Positions 16,403 through 26,245 are shown, numbered from the stretch's first letter. The stretch: DNA of 64,000 bases from Porcincola sp945869225 (GCF_052118625.1 NZ_JBQKGW010000016.1:7163-71162); one strand, 5' to 3'. Notes: generated by a model from the sequence alone, not told the origin. Program-made: numbers and translations.

Positions 16403-17710
16403 TTACTGTGCGTTCAGCAGTTCATTGATCTGATCCTGTGTCGATGTCATCGCATCCTTCGCGGAAGCCTGACCGCCGAGAATCTGGTCTCTCATATCAA
16501 GCAGGAGCTGCTCCGCCTGAAGTCCCGCATCGCCCGGGAAAGCTGTCCACGGAACGACACCATCCATCTGCTCAATTGCCGCGTTCATCATCTGATTCTC
16601 AGCCAGGAAGTCCTTCAGACCGTTTTCCGCATCCGCAACGTCCTTCCTCGGCGGTACATACCCGGTACCGATCGTCCAGGCTGCCATCGATTCAACGCTG
16701 TAGAGATATTTCTCGAATTCCCACGCTGCCTGAATCTGGTCATCGCCCTGCGCGGTGATGGCCAGGAAGCATCCGCCGGCCGGAACCTTTCTGTCCTTCC
16801 CTTCCCAGACAGGAGACTTGACCGTTGCCACATCAAACTTCGCCCCGGCCTGTACAGAAGCTCTCCGGGCGATCGTGGTGTAAAGCATCGCGCAGTTCCC
16901 GTCGATGAAGCTCTGGCAGCCCTCGTCCCAGCCAACATGAAGCGCTGACCCGTCCTTCACCATGTCGGCCACAAGCTGCATGGCCTCAGCGCCTTCATCG
17001 GAGGCAAATGACGCCTGCGCCTTCCCGTCCGCATCCTTCGTCAGCATGGAGGCGCCGTTGCTCTCGATCAGCGCCTGCTGTGCCCAGAAGTCCGCCGGCT
17101 CCTGCATATAGAAGCCGTACTTTCCGGTCTTCTCCTTGACTGCCTTCGCAAACTGCTCGACTTCCTCCCAGGTTGTCGGTCCATCCTCGCTGATCCCCGC
17201 TTCCTTCAGCAGGTCTTTGTTGATGTAGAGAACCGGGTTGCTCAGAGAATACGGAATACCAACCTGATCACCCTTGCTGTTGACAGCGAGGTTCAGGACA
17301 TTTGGAAGAAAATTGTCGGAAAGAAAGGTAGAATCTTCAGAATCAAACTTGTCGATAGCGTCCTGAGGAGACGTATATGAGAAATTGTTGGAGAAATAAT
17401 CAAGAAACGCCCAGCCAATCTGCACAACTGCCGGATAATTGCCGGTCGCTGCCTCTGCCTGGAGGTTCTGCATCAGGCCCTTGTACATATCCGGGTTGTA
17501 TTTTGCCGTGACCTCGATGTGGTCGTTGCTCTCGTTGAATTTCTGGACGAGTTCATCGACCGTCTTGCCGCCCTGTTCCTCGGAATTGCAGTGCCAGTAC
17601 TCGATCTTGACCTTGTCTGTATCCCCTGCATAGGAGACCGCCGGGACAGCCATCGCCGCCATCGCACCGGTCAGGATCATTGCAGCAAATCTGGTACCGT
17701 TTCTTTTCAT
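16403..17710 (-). CDS. ABC sugar/glycerol-phosphate-type binding protein (UgpB-like)
   Basis: Extracellular family-1 solute-binding protein, 435 residues, first gene of the second sugar operon. Sec signal peptide (MKRNGTRFAAMILTGAMAAM then VSYA-G) with no lipobox cysteine. The mature protein starts VKIEYWHCNSEEQGGKTVDE, and the VVQIGWAFLDY and VPAGGCFLAIT regions fit the UgpB-like subgroup. AAGGAGG lies 5 nt before the ATG. The operon order binding protein, two permeases, ATPase resembles ugpBAEC, but the last gene is a TIM-barrel isomerase instead of a phosphodiesterase, so the ligand is more likely a sugar. Confidence 0.9.
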   Translation of the reverse strand: MKRNGTRFAAMILTGAMAAMAVPAVSYAGDTDKVKIEYWHCNSEEQGGKTVDELVQKFNESNDHIEVTAKYNPDMYKGLMQNLQAEAATGNYPAVVQIGWAFLDYFSNNFSYTSPQDAIDKFDSEDSTFLSDNFLPNVLNLAVNSKGDQVGIPYSLSNPVLYINKDLLKEAGISEDGPTTWEEVEQFAKAVKEKTGKYGFYMQEPADFWAQQALIESNGASMLTKDADGKAQASFASDEGAEAMQLVADMVKDGSALHVGWDEGCQSFIDGNCAMLYTTIARRASVQAGAKFDVATVKSPVWEGKDRKVPAGGCFLAITAQGDDQIQAAWEFEKYLYSVESMAAWTIGTGYVPPRKDVADAENGLKDFLAENQMMNAAIEQMDGVVPWTAFPGDAGLQAEQLLLDMRDQILGGQASAKDAMTSTQDQINELLNAQ

Positions 17711-17820
17711 GAATTCCTCCTTCTGTAAGCAATGGTTTATAATAATCAGCTAACAGCAAGGAGGATATCAAAATTGTCTGTAAAGTGCTATCTGATTTCA
17801 GAGGAATTCCGGTAAGACTT

Positions 17821-17849
17821 TTGTAAATTGAAACACGGCAGGGTATAAT
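17821..17849 (+). promoter_or_regulatory. Promoter of the MFS transporter gene
   Basis: TTGTAA (17821-17826), 17-bp spacer, TATAAT (17844-17849), about 40 bp before the start codon at 17890. Confidence 0.75.
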
Positions 17850-17889
17850 CGAAAACAGAATTTCATCAACGAAAAAAGGGAGATCCTAT

Positions 17890-19152
17890 ATGACCATGAA
17901 GCATCGTGCCCGGGCTTCCCGGGACCTGACATTCCCTTATGCACGCCTGCAGATGTTTTACTGGATGAACATGGCGGTGACGGCAGGCTATGCAAGTTTC
18001 TTTCTTCTCGGGGCAAAACTGACCAATTCTCAGATTGGACTCCTGCTGGCGGCGGGAGGACTTCTGTCTGCCCTGATTCAGCCTCTTCTGGCAGCCTTTG
18101 CTGACAAGTCTTCCAGCTTGTCCGTCCGCTTCCTGATGATGCTGATGTCTGCCCTGCTCCTGGCCTGTGCCCTTCTGCTGGCGTTTCTCTATCATGGAGG
18201 CGCGGCAGCCGTCTCCGTGATCTACCTGCTGGCCTACCTGATTATGCTGCTGCAGCAGCCGTTTTTAAATGCAATCGGCGCTGAGAGCATCGATGCCGGC
18301 AGGCGCCTGAATTTCGGCCTTTCGAGAGCCTTCGGCTCCGCCGGCTATATGGCGGCTGCTTTCCTGCTTGGACAATTCTCCGTGCATACTGGCCCTGTTC
18401 TTGTACCGGCCGGTATCGCAGCCGCCTCCTCTGCTCTGCTTCTGGCCTCCGCTGCCTATCCGAAGGTTCAGAAGCACAGTCAGCAGGTCGGCGACGCTTC
18501 CGGAAAAAATGATGGTGCTGCACAGTCAGAGACTCTCCCGGCAGCATCACGTTCCCGCGCCGAAGGCAGCATCTTCTCCTTCTTCACCCGCTATCCGCAG
18601 TATGCCATAGCGCTCGCCGGACTGCTGCCGGTCTTCATCGGGCACATCTACATCAATAACTACCTGTTGCAGATCGTAGAGAGCAAGGGGGCCGGAAGCA
18701 GCAGCATGGGAAACCTCATGTCCGTCGCAGCCCTGCTGGAGCTGACCGTCATGCTGATCTACGGGAAACTCCGGACATGGAGACCGGATCCCTTCTGGTT
18801 CCGGATTTCCGGTATCTTTTTCACGCTCAAGGTTCTGCTGACGCTCCTGGCTCCCACGATTGGCTTCCTCTATCCCGTGCAGCTGATTCAGCCGCTCGGC
18901 TGGGGACTCTTGTCCGTCTCCTCCGTCTACTATATCAGCGAAACGATGGCCCCGTCTGACAAAGTCAAAGGCCAGGCCTTCTTCACCGCCGTCTTCACGC
19001 TCGGCAACGTTCTGGGCAACCTGACGGCAGGACTCCTTCTGGACCACGGCGGCGTCTTTTCCATGCTGCTGTGCGGGTCGGTCGTCTCTGCCTCCGGCGC
19101 CGCGCTGCTTCTGCTCTCCGGCAGGCTCCCGGCAAACAGAGAAAATACATGA
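17890..19152 (+). CDS. MFS transporter
   Basis: Integral membrane transporter of the major facilitator superfamily, 420 residues and about twelve hydrophobic segments with a polar cytoplasmic loop in the middle (residues ~198-228). It starts YARLQMFYWMNMAVTAGYAS and has RRLNFGLSRAFGSAGY after segment 4, which fits the MFS_1-like (LacY/nucleoside-symporter-like) group. AGGGAG lies 7 nt before the ATG; a second ATG two codons in is possible. Divergent from the second sugar operon, so a related substrate is possible but not shown. Confidence 0.85.
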   Translation: MTMKHRARASRDLTFPYARLQMFYWMNMAVTAGYASFFLLGAKLTNSQIGLLLAAGGLLSALIQPLLAAFADKSSSLSVRFLMMLMSALLLACALLLAFLYHGGAAAVSVIYLLAYLIMLLQQPFLNAIGAESIDAGRRLNFGLSRAFGSAGYMAAAFLLGQFSVHTGPVLVPAGIAAASSALLLASAAYPKVQKHSQQVGDASGKNDGAAQSETLPAASRSRAEGSIFSFFTRYPQYAIALAGLLPVFIGHIYINNYLLQIVESKGAGSSSMGNLMSVAALLELTVMLIYGKLRTWRPDPFWFRISGIFFTLKVLLTLLAPTIGFLYPVQLIQPLGWGLLSVSSVYYISETMAPSDKVKGQAFFTAVFTLGNVLGNLTAGLLLDHGGVFSMLLCGSVVSASGAALLLLSGRLPANRENT

Positions 19153-19209
19153 TGCAGCGCTGATACAAAGCCGCGTCATCCCGCGCCGGCATGCACAGAC
19201 TTTGTCTAT

Positions 19210-19992
19210 TCACCCGGAAAAGCCGCCTTCGACAACCCGGAATCCATCCCTCCCGGATTCCAGGACCAGATCTGCGTCCAGTGAATGCCGGAGCACCAGC
19301 CGCGCATTTGCCATGTCACTGTAATCGACAAACCGTTCGGCCTCCGGCCGCGGTGTACCCGTCCGAATCCGGCGCTCCAGAAGCCGTTCCCTGAGCACTT
19401 TCTCATCCGCAACCAGTTTCATCGTGAAATCTGCGTAGTTCCTCAGATCCCGCCAGCCCGGCTGATCCAGCAGCAGGTAATTTCCCTCCAGCACCACGAT
19501 TTTACTGGAAGCGTCGATCCGGAATACATCCTCTCTCGGATTCTCAATCGTGCGGTCATAATCCGGCCAGCTGCAGTCCTCCCCGGCCGCAACCTTCCGG
19601 ATCCGCTCCTCAAGAAGCGCCCTGTCAAATGTCTCCGGCGCACCCTTCACCTTCGCCATCAGGATTTCCTGCCCGTCCCGGACGGTCGTATGCGTGTCCA
19701 GGTAAGTCTGGTAATGGTGGAAGCCGTCAATCCCGATTGTGGTGATTGGCGTCAGCCTTTCCGTGGAAGGCACTCCCGTCAGAATTTTCCCACGTGACAG
19801 CTCTCTAAGAAACGCAAGAAGTGTGCTCTTCCCCGTCCCTGGAGGCGCCGCAAGGAAGACCAGGACCCTGCGTCCCTTCCTCTCCTGCATCGCCTTCCAC
19901 TTTTCAAGAAGCGGGATGAAAATCTTCTGAACATCTTCATCCCGATACTGAACGGTTCCCCTGATTCCATTAATGGATGCCTGAAACTCCAT
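19210..19992 (-). CDS. P-loop sugar/nucleoside kinase (uridine kinase/PanK-like)
   Basis: 260-residue cytoplasmic kinase. Walker A is APPGTGKST (residues 49-57), followed by the acceptor-side motif GIDGFHHYQTYLDTH and a Walker-B-like VVLEGNYLLLD, then a lid with RLLERRIRTGTPRPEAERFV. This layout is that of the phosphoribulokinase/uridine kinase/pantothenate kinase family; such genes are often called nucleoside/nucleotide kinase family or fructose transport kinase. The ATG at 19992 has AAAGGA 5 nt upstream. Last gene of a long minus-strand run, 83 bp after radA. Substrate not determinable. Confidence 0.82.
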   Translation of the reverse strand: MEFQASINGIRGTVQYRDEDVQKIFIPLLEKWKAMQERKGRRVLVFLAAPPGTGKSTLLAFLRELSRGKILTGVPSTERLTPITTIGIDGFHHYQTYLDTHTTVRDGQEILMAKVKGAPETFDRALLEERIRKVAAGEDCSWPDYDRTIENPREDVFRIDASSKIVVLEGNYLLLDQPGWRDLRNYADFTMKLVADEKVLRERLLERRIRTGTPRPEAERFVDYSDMANARLVLRHSLDADLVLESGRDGFRVVEGGFSG

Positions 19993-20075
19993 ATATATCC
20001 TTTCCTGCTTCTGCATGCTTCCTGTCTGATCATCACAATCCTGTGACAGAAAGCTCAACTCGCTACTGGTAACGG

Positions 20076-21656
20076 TTATGACCTGCCACTGACTGCAGCG
20101 ACGACGTCCCGGACCGTCCGGACGCCGATCAGGCGGATTCCCTCTGTCCGGCCGACACTCTTCATGCACGCCTGCGGAAGGATCACGGTTGAAAAACCAA
20201 GCTTTTCCGCCTCTCGCACGCGCAGAGGCGCCTGACTAACCGATCGGATCTCTCCGGACAGGCCGACCTCTCCGAACACAAGTGTCCGCGGATCGATGAC
20301 GATATCCTTATAGGAGGAGATCACCGCGATGATGATGCCCAGATCAATCGCTGGTTCCTTCATCCGGACTCCTCCGGCAATGTTCACATAGACGTCCGCC
20401 TGGGACAGCGAAAGCCCCAGCCGCCTCTCCAGCACCGCCAGCAGCAGGTTCACCCGGTTCAGGTCCGCGCCGTCGACTGTCCGCCTGGGATACGCAAGGT
20501 TGGAAGGCGCCGTCAGTGCCTGCACCTCGATCAGAATCGGCCGTGTTCCCTCGATCGAGCAGGCGACAACAGAGCCGGAGGCGCCCTCCGGCCGCCCCTC
20601 CAGCATGAATTCCGATGGATTGAGGACCTCGCGAAGCCCATTTCCTTTCATCTCGAACACGCCGATCTCGTCGGTGGAGCCGAAACGGTTCTTGACGGCG
20701 TGAAGGATGCGGTAGCTGGCATGCCGGTCTCCTTCAAAATACAGGACCGTATCGACCATATGCTCGAGCACCCTCGGCCCGGCGACCGCTCCCTCCTTCG
20801 TCACATGGCCGATGATGAAGATGGTGACGCCAAGTCCCTTGGCGAGCTGCATCAGGACGCCCGTCGCTTCCCGGACCTGGGAAACCGAACCCGGAGCCGA
20901 GGAAACGGTCTCGCTGTACATTGTCTGGATCGAGTCGATGATGACAACCTGCGGCTCAAGAACGGCGATCGCCTCCTGAATATCGCTCAGATTTGTCTCG
21001 CACATCACCAGCAGGCTGTCCGAAAAGTCTCCCATCCTGTTTGCGCGCAGCTTGATCTGCTGCTGGGATTCCTCTCCGGAAACATAGAGCACGCGCGCCG
21101 GAAATCCGCCCATCTGCTTTTCATCTGTCAGGTTTCTGCACATCTGAAGAAGAAGCGTGGACTTTCCGATACCCGGATCGCCGCCCACCAGCACCAGCGA
21201 GCCCGGCACGATGCCGCCTCCGAGTACCCGGTCCATCTCTCCGATGCCGGATGAGACCCGTTCCGCATCGGAAGCCGTGATGCGGCTCAGCGGAAGCGCC
21301 TTCGACCGGGAAGTACGGCGCGCCGAGGCCGAAAGCGGCTCCTTCTGCCTGCCGAAGCCGGATGCAGCATCGGATGCGCCTTCCGCGCCACCTGTCCCGC
21401 CCTGCGGAATGGCCGCCGGCTTTCCGGAACGAAGTGAATATGCACCTGTCTTCCCTGTTCTGTCCCCCAGCGTCTCCCACTTCACGACGCCCGCCGTCGG
21501 CTTTTTTATTCCTGAAGACGAAGTGGATGCGACCTGTGCAACCGGCTCCTCCACGAAGGTATTCCACTCGTGGCATGCCGGGCACTGTCCCATCCACTTT
21601 GCAGATTCATAGCCGCAGTTCTGACAGAAGAATGCCGTTTCTTTTCCTTTTGCCAT
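20076..21656 (-). CDS. radA: DNA repair protein RadA (Sms)
   Basis: RecA-like branch-migration helicase used in recombinational repair. A C4 zinc finger is at residues 11-28 (CQNCG, CPAC), Walker A at about 158-167 (GGDPGIGKST), the RadA-specific KNRFGSTDEIGVFEMKG, and a C-terminal Lon-protease-like domain (VNIAGGVRMKEPAIDLGIII). 526 residues, about 70 longer than usual. The extra is a Ser/Gly-rich stretch at residues ~41-118 between finger and ATPase. Start at ATG 21656, with GGAG 6 nt upstream. Neighbours clpC and the small conserved protein keep the order common in Clostridia. Confidence 0.95.
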   Translation of the reverse strand: MAKGKETAFFCQNCGYESAKWMGQCPACHEWNTFVEEPVAQVASTSSSGIKKPTAGVVKWETLGDRTGKTGAYSLRSGKPAAIPQGGTGGAEGASDAASGFGRQKEPLSASARRTSRSKALPLSRITASDAERVSSGIGEMDRVLGGGIVPGSLVLVGGDPGIGKSTLLLQMCRNLTDEKQMGGFPARVLYVSGEESQQQIKLRANRMGDFSDSLLVMCETNLSDIQEAIAVLEPQVVIIDSIQTMYSETVSSAPGSVSQVREATGVLMQLAKGLGVTIFIIGHVTKEGAVAGPRVLEHMVDTVLYFEGDRHASYRILHAVKNRFGSTDEIGVFEMKGNGLREVLNPSEFMLEGRPEGASGSVVACSIEGTRPILIEVQALTAPSNLAYPRRTVDGADLNRVNLLLAVLERRLGLSLSQADVYVNIAGGVRMKEPAIDLGIIIAVISSYKDIVIDPRTLVFGEVGLSGEIRSVSQAPLRVREAEKLGFSTVILPQACMKSVGRTEGIRLIGVRTVRDVVAAVSGRS

Positions 21657-21726
21657 ATTGTTCTCCGAAACAGTCTCCCCACTGCCTGTCACTGTCCGGC
21701 GGCAGGCTCCGCCGCCGGACACTTTC

Positions 21727-22140
21727 TCAGTCCTTCTTTACCTCAACCAGCACGCTCCCCGCTGCCTGAAGCTCCACGGACAGAACCAGCTTTCCGCCCA
21801 TGCCGGTTTCCATAATGCCCTGATCTTCTCCGTCGATGCAGACGCGATAGGAAGCATTGTCGGCCAGTCCCAGAATAATCTGCGCATCCTCAGGCCCTTC
21901 CACCCTGAATGTCACGCCCGTCTCATCTTCCTGGAAATGAGAGACCGCGGTTCCCGGTTCGGATTCATATACAAGCATGTCATTGCACTCAAGTCTTGTG
22001 ACTTCTCTGAAGGTTTTGACCTTGTAGCTGTCCCCGTGAACCTCCACGTCACTCTTCTTGGTCTTCTGAGAAAGCTCATAATCTCCGAAGCTGATGCTTC
22101 CGTCTTCCTCTGGTCTGATCAGTTCCTTTACGACTGCCAT
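21727..22140 (-). CDS. Small conserved protein, often mislabelled endosialidase
   Basis: 137 residues, starting MAVVKELIRPEEDGSISFGD, with the conserved ELSQKTKKSDVEVHGDSYKV and ending in a beta-rich VLVEVKKD. It matches a family found between clpC and radA in many Lachnospiraceae, where databases sometimes call it an endosialidase; it is far too small for that enzyme. No signal peptide or membrane segment. AAAGGAG lies 5 nt before the ATG at 22140. A hairpin with 11-bp arms (21693-21721) follows the gene. Function unknown. Confidence 0.75.
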   Translation of the reverse strand: MAVVKELIRPEEDGSISFGDYELSQKTKKSDVEVHGDSYKVKTFREVTRLECNDMLVYESEPGTAVSHFQEDETGVTFRVEGPEDAQIILGLADNASYRVCIDGEDQGIMETGMGGKLVLSVELQAAGSVLVEVKKD

Positions 22141-22180
22141 AATGGCTCCTTTCCTCGTACCTTTTCTGTCTTTTCTGTCT

Positions 22181-24709
22181 TTACTCTGTTTCCTGGTCTG
22201 CCTGACTGACTTTTTCTGACTGCGCCGGCTTTCCTGTCTTCCTGCTCTTTTCCCTGTCCGGTGCCTGCCGGAAGGTGATTTTCCCATCCTGGTAATCACA
22301 GAAGATGGTCTTTCCCTTTTTCACGCCGCCCTGCAGGATCTCCTCAGAAAGTGTATCCTCAATCTCACTCTGAACAGCCCGCTTCAGCGGACGTGCGCCG
22401 AACTTCGGATCAAAGCCCTTCTGAGCGATATAGTCCCGGACAGCCGGCTTCACCTTCAAAATGATTCCTGTCTGACTCTTTGCCCGTTCGATCAGTCTGT
22501 TAATGATCAGATCCGCGATCTGGCGGATCTCCGGCTTCCGGAGCGGATGGAAAACGATGATGTCATCGATCCGGTTCAGAAACTCCGGTCGGAAGATGCG
22601 GTTTACTTCTCCCATGACGGAGCTCTTCATCGCCTCATAGTCCGCCTGCTCATCGTTTCCATTGCCAAATCCAAGTTTCTTCGGGGAAATAATCTGCTGC
22701 GCTCCGGCGTTCGATGTCATGATGATCACCGTATTGCGGAAATCAACCTTCCTGCCCTGCGCGTCTGTGAAATTCCCTTCATCCAGCACCTGCAGCAGCA
22801 CATTGAATATGTCCGGATGCGCTTTCTCGATCTCATCAAACAGCACAACAGAGTAAGGATGCCGCCGCACCTGCTCGGACAGCTGTCCGCCCTCGTCGTA
22901 CCCGACATAGCCGGGCGGCGAGCCGATCATCTTCGAGACGTCGAACTTCTCCATGTACTCCGACATGTCGACACGGATGATATTCTTCTCACTGCCGAAG
23001 ACTGCCTCCGCCAGCGCCTTTGAAAGCTCCGTCTTTCCGACCCCGGTCGGCCCCAGGAAGAGAAATGAACCTACCGGTCTCTTCGGATCCCGAAGCCCCG
23101 CGCGTCCGCGTCGGATGGCCCTGCTGACCGCCTCGACGGCCTCATTCTGGCCGACGATTCTCTTGTGAAGTGTCTTCTCCAGGCCAACCAGCTTCCTGCT
23201 TTCGCTCTCTGTCAGTCTTGTGACCGGAATCTTCGTCCACTCGGAGACCGTGACGGCGATGTCCTCCGCCGTGACGGTTCGCGCGCGTCCGCCGGCGCCC
23301 TGAGTATGCCGGGCCGCCTTTTTCTCCAGTGCCTCGATTCCGGCGTGGATTTCCCTCGCCTTCTCAAGATCACCCGCCGACAGGGCTGCTTCCAGTTCTC
23401 TTCTGAGGCCGGCAAGATCCCCCGTCTCCTTCTCCGGCTGCCCGTTTTTCTGGTAATAGGACTGAAGCTGCCGCCTGGAGCAGGCCTCATCCATCAGATC
23501 AATCGCCTTGTCAGGCAGGAACCGGTCTGTCACATACCGTCTGCTCAGCCTTACGCAGGCTTCGATCGCTTCATCCGAAATCTTCACCTCATGGTGCTTC
23601 TCGTATGCCGGCCTGATCCCTTCGAGAATCCGTACACACTGCTCCGGTGTCGGCTCCTCGACCAGAATCGCCTGAAAACGCCGCTCCAGTGCGGCATCCT
23701 TCTCGATATGCTTTCTGTACTCATCGACCGTGGTCGCCCCGATCACCTGAATTTCTCCGCGCGAGAGCATCGGCTTCATGATATTCGCCGCGTCCAGCGC
23801 ACCCTCCGAGCTCCCCGCACCGATGATGGTGTGAATCTCGTCAATGAAAAGCAGCACATCGCTGCTGTCCGCCGCCTCCTGCATGGCACCCTTGATGCGT
23901 TCCTCAAAATCTCCCCGGAACTTGGCGCCGGCGACCATCCCCGCAATGTCCAGCATGACCAGCCGCTTTCCCTTCAGCGGGTCCGGGACATCTCCCCGGA
24001 CAATCCGCTGGGCAAGTCCCTCGACGATCGCAGTTTTTCCCACGCCCGGCTCTCCGATCAGGCAGGGATTATTCTTCGTCTTCCGGCAGAGGATGCGGCA
24101 GATCCGCTCTGTCTCCTCCTCCCGGCCGACCACCGGGTCGATCTTGCCGGACCGGACATCCTCCGTCAGATCCCGCGAGTACTGGTCCAGCGTCGGGGTC
24201 GCGCCCGTCTGTCCCTGTGCCGTCTGCAGAACGTTGGACAGATAATCGGCCGCCATATCATCGGGCACGCCGATGATGTCGAGAATCCGCTGGTACATCT
24301 CCTGGAAATCGACATGCAGCGTATGCAGCAGTTTTGCCGCGTTGCAGTCGATATCCCGCATCAGTGCCAGCAGAATATGCTCCGTCCCGATATCAGAGGA
24401 GTAAAAGTACCTTGCCTGCACGCCGGAGGCCTTCAGCGCCGCCACGGCCCGCGGCGTATAGCTGTCCTTCTCCGTCGTCTCCGCGCTGCCTTCTCCGATC
24501 AGCTTCTCCACCAGGTCCGAGAGACTCTCCTGTGTGACGCCGCAGTCCTTCAGGACAACCGCGGCTGTCCCCTCGCTGCGGGAGAGAAGACCCAGCAGGA
24601 TGTGCTCGGTTCCGACACTCTGCACATGATATTTTTCTGCCAGCTTACGCGCTTCCTTCAGCGCAAGTTCTGCCGGCTTCGTATATTTGTTGTTACGGAT
24701 TGTATCCAT
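22181..24709 (-). CDS. clpC: ClpC-type AAA+ ATPase of the Clp protease
   Basis: Unfoldase that feeds substrates to ClpP. Two N-terminal Clp repeats (EHILLGLLSRSEGT, EHILLALMRDIDCN) come first, then ATPase 1 (Walker A GEPGVGKTA), a middle coiled-coil domain, ATPase 2 (Walker A GPTGVGKTE, sensor IIMTSNAGAQQI) and a LGF loop that should dock ClpP. About 842 residues. The start is uncertain: ATG 24709 (MDTIRNNKYTKPAELALKEA) gives the usual N-terminus but has only AGAAAG upstream. A GTG at 24751 is also in frame and lies next to the stop of the upstream gene. No ctsR/mcsAB genes are adjacent. Confidence 0.95.
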   Translation of the reverse strand: MDTIRNNKYTKPAELALKEARKLAEKYHVQSVGTEHILLGLLSRSEGTAAVVLKDCGVTQESLSDLVEKLIGEGSAETTEKDSYTPRAVAALKASGVQARYFYSSDIGTEHILLALMRDIDCNAAKLLHTLHVDFQEMYQRILDIIGVPDDMAADYLSNVLQTAQGQTGATPTLDQYSRDLTEDVRSGKIDPVVGREEETERICRILCRKTKNNPCLIGEPGVGKTAIVEGLAQRIVRGDVPDPLKGKRLVMLDIAGMVAGAKFRGDFEERIKGAMQEAADSSDVLLFIDEIHTIIGAGSSEGALDAANIMKPMLSRGEIQVIGATTVDEYRKHIEKDAALERRFQAILVEEPTPEQCVRILEGIRPAYEKHHEVKISDEAIEACVRLSRRYVTDRFLPDKAIDLMDEACSRRQLQSYYQKNGQPEKETGDLAGLRRELEAALSAGDLEKAREIHAGIEALEKKAARHTQGAGGRARTVTAEDIAVTVSEWTKIPVTRLTESESRKLVGLEKTLHKRIVGQNEAVEAVSRAIRRGRAGLRDPKRPVGSFLFLGPTGVGKTELSKALAEAVFGSEKNIIRVDMSEYMEKFDVSKMIGSPPGYVGYDEGGQLSEQVRRHPYSVVLFDEIEKAHPDIFNVLLQVLDEGNFTDAQGRKVDFRNTVIIMTSNAGAQQIISPKKLGFGNGNDEQADYEAMKSSVMGEVNRIFRPEFLNRIDDIIVFHPLRKPEIRQIADLIINRLIERAKSQTGIILKVKPAVRDYIAQKGFDPKFGARPLKRAVQSEIEDTLSEEILQGGVKKGKTIFCDYQDGKITFRQAPDREKSRKTGKPAQSEKVSQADQETE

Positions 24710-24751
24710 ATCCTGTCTTTCTGATTGCCTGTCTGTTCCCGTTTCAGACAC

Positions 24752-26245
24752 TTACAGGTCGATCATGTCTACCTTGACGCCGTCCTCCTTCTGATCCGGA
24801 CTGAGGCGGTCAGGCGACGGTTGTCCCTGCGTCTGTACGGATGGCTGTCCCTGCGGCGGCTGGCTCTGTATCTGTACGGACGGCTGTCCCTGCGGCGGCT
24901 GTGCCGGAGCCTGAGGCTTTTGTGATGGCTGAACCGCCGGTTCATGTGACTGTCCCTGCGCCGGCATCACGCCCGGATACCCCTGCCGGACGGCATACGG
25001 ATTCTCTCCCGGTGCCGGAGTCTTCCTCCATCTGCTTTCCTGCTCTTCCTTCTTCGCCCTTCTGGCTTCCTTCTCTGCCCTTCTGGCAGCGGCCTTTTCT
25101 GCCCTTGTCAGCTTCTTTCCCGGAAGGACAATCGTCTGATCCCCCGGTGTCGGCGTCTTCTTCGGCCCTTCCGCATGCTGCAGGACACTGTAACGCCTTG
25201 TCTCATCCATGGAAGCACCGCCGGCGCCCTGCGTTCCACGCCCGCCTTCCGGCTTCGTCTGCCCGCCGGTCTTCGCATATCCATTGTACGGGGTATATTC
25301 CTTCGGCATCATGACCGGGGTTCCGACCTGCTGCTGCGTCCAGGACGTCTGAGCGTTCTGACGCGCCCCCGGCGCCACCGGCGGAACGTCCATGATCAGG
25401 TCGTCCGTCTCGCCGTAGCTCGGGACGGTCATCCCTCTTTTGTTCTTCTTCTGTTTCCTCGAAGCCCTCTCATCCGGCTCATCATCCAGCCAGCCATCCT
25501 GCGGGATCACATCGCCGGTATCATCGAAGCCCTCCGGAAGTTTCCGCTGCTTTTTGTAGGTATTCAGCTCGGCAGCGATGTCCTTCTTCCGGATCAGGAG
25601 ATTCACAACCAGAAACAGCAGAACAACGCAGCCCGCAATCAGCGCGTAGATCACATATGTGAAGGTATGGCTTCTGTCCTTGTACACCTGCAGGTCGCTC
25701 TGGAGCCTGGATATGGTATCCTCCGCATCCTTCAGTGTGTTCTTGTCCACCTTGACATAGCGCGAATCCTCCGTCTCCGTGACCGGCTGCGTCTCAGACT
25801 GGGTCTGCGCCTGCGTCTCCGAAGCGCGCTGGGATTCCTTCTCCGAAATGGCTGTCGCCGGATCCACATTCGTGTCAGCGGCGGTCGTCACGTTCAGGGT
25901 ATACGCCGTCATGGCACCGCTCGGCGCTGTGACCGTGATGGTGACCGTGCCGGATCCATTTGTAAGCGTCGTTCCGTTAATGCTGTTGATGGTCGCGTTC
26001 GGGTTGGACAGAACCGGATCCAACTCAAGCTCGGTGGTTCCTGCCGGGACGACCACATCATAAGTCAGATGATCATATGAAAAATCAGGACTCACCGTCA
26101 CACCCTGTGTCGTAATCCCAAGGCTGGAAAGTGAATTGTCATCGCTTTGGCCTTCCGCCCACACTGCCAGCTGAATGCTGAAAGTCAGCACGATGACAGC
26201 AACCAGCGCCATCAGCCCTCTGGCCGTCTTCCGTCCGCATTTCAT
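24752..26245 (-). CDS. Membrane protein with cadherin-like beta-sandwich domain
   Basis: 497 residues. Signal peptide (1-31), a cadherin-like beta-sandwich (about 38-122; VSPDFSYDHLTYDVVVPAGT), a Gln/Thr/Glu-rich linker, a short coiled coil (165-190), a membrane segment (196-219) and a long cytoplasmic tail. The tail holds charged Lys/Arg/Ala stretches and PPQGQPSVQ repeats near the end, so it is probably disordered. The extracellular domain suggests binding to cell wall or carbohydrate; the tail might recruit cytosolic partners. It lies between purD and clpC and may be co-transcribed with them. Role unknown. Confidence 0.75.
   Translation of the reverse strand: MKCGRKTARGLMALVAVIVLTFSIQLAVWAEGQSDDNSLSSLGITTQGVTVSPDFSYDHLTYDVVVPAGTTELELDPVLSNPNATINSINGTTLTNGSGTVTITVTAPSGAMTAYTLNVTTAADTNVDPATAISEKESQRASETQAQTQSETQPVTETEDSRYVKVDKNTLKDAEDTISRLQSDLQVYKDRSHTFTYVIYALIAGCVVLLFLVVNLLIRKKDIAAELNTYKKQRKLPEGFDDTGDVIPQDGWLDDEPDERASRKQKKNKRGMTVPSYGETDDLIMDVPPVAPGARQNAQTSWTQQQVGTPVMMPKEYTPYNGYAKTGGQTKPEGGRGTQGAGGASMDETRRYSVLQHAEGPKKTPTPGDQTIVLPGKKLTRAEKAAARRAEKEARRAKKEEQESRWRKTPAPGENPYAVRQGYPGVMPAQGQSHEPAVQPSQKPQAPAQPPQGQPSVQIQSQPPQGQPSVQTQGQPSPDRLSPDQKEDGVKVDMIDL

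Noticed and set aside
21693..21721. Intrinsic terminator between the small conserved gene and radA
   Set aside because: There is a good 11-bp hairpin but no U-run on the minus strand, and the genes are likely co-transcribed.
21727..22140. Endosialidase
   Set aside because: The 137-residue protein lacks any sialidase or beta-propeller feature; the name is a database label for a small conserved family.
23165..24724. 519-codon open frame on the plus strand, antisense to clpC
   Set aside because: The minus strand has every ClpC motif in place; the antisense product is low-information and lacks a ribosome binding site.
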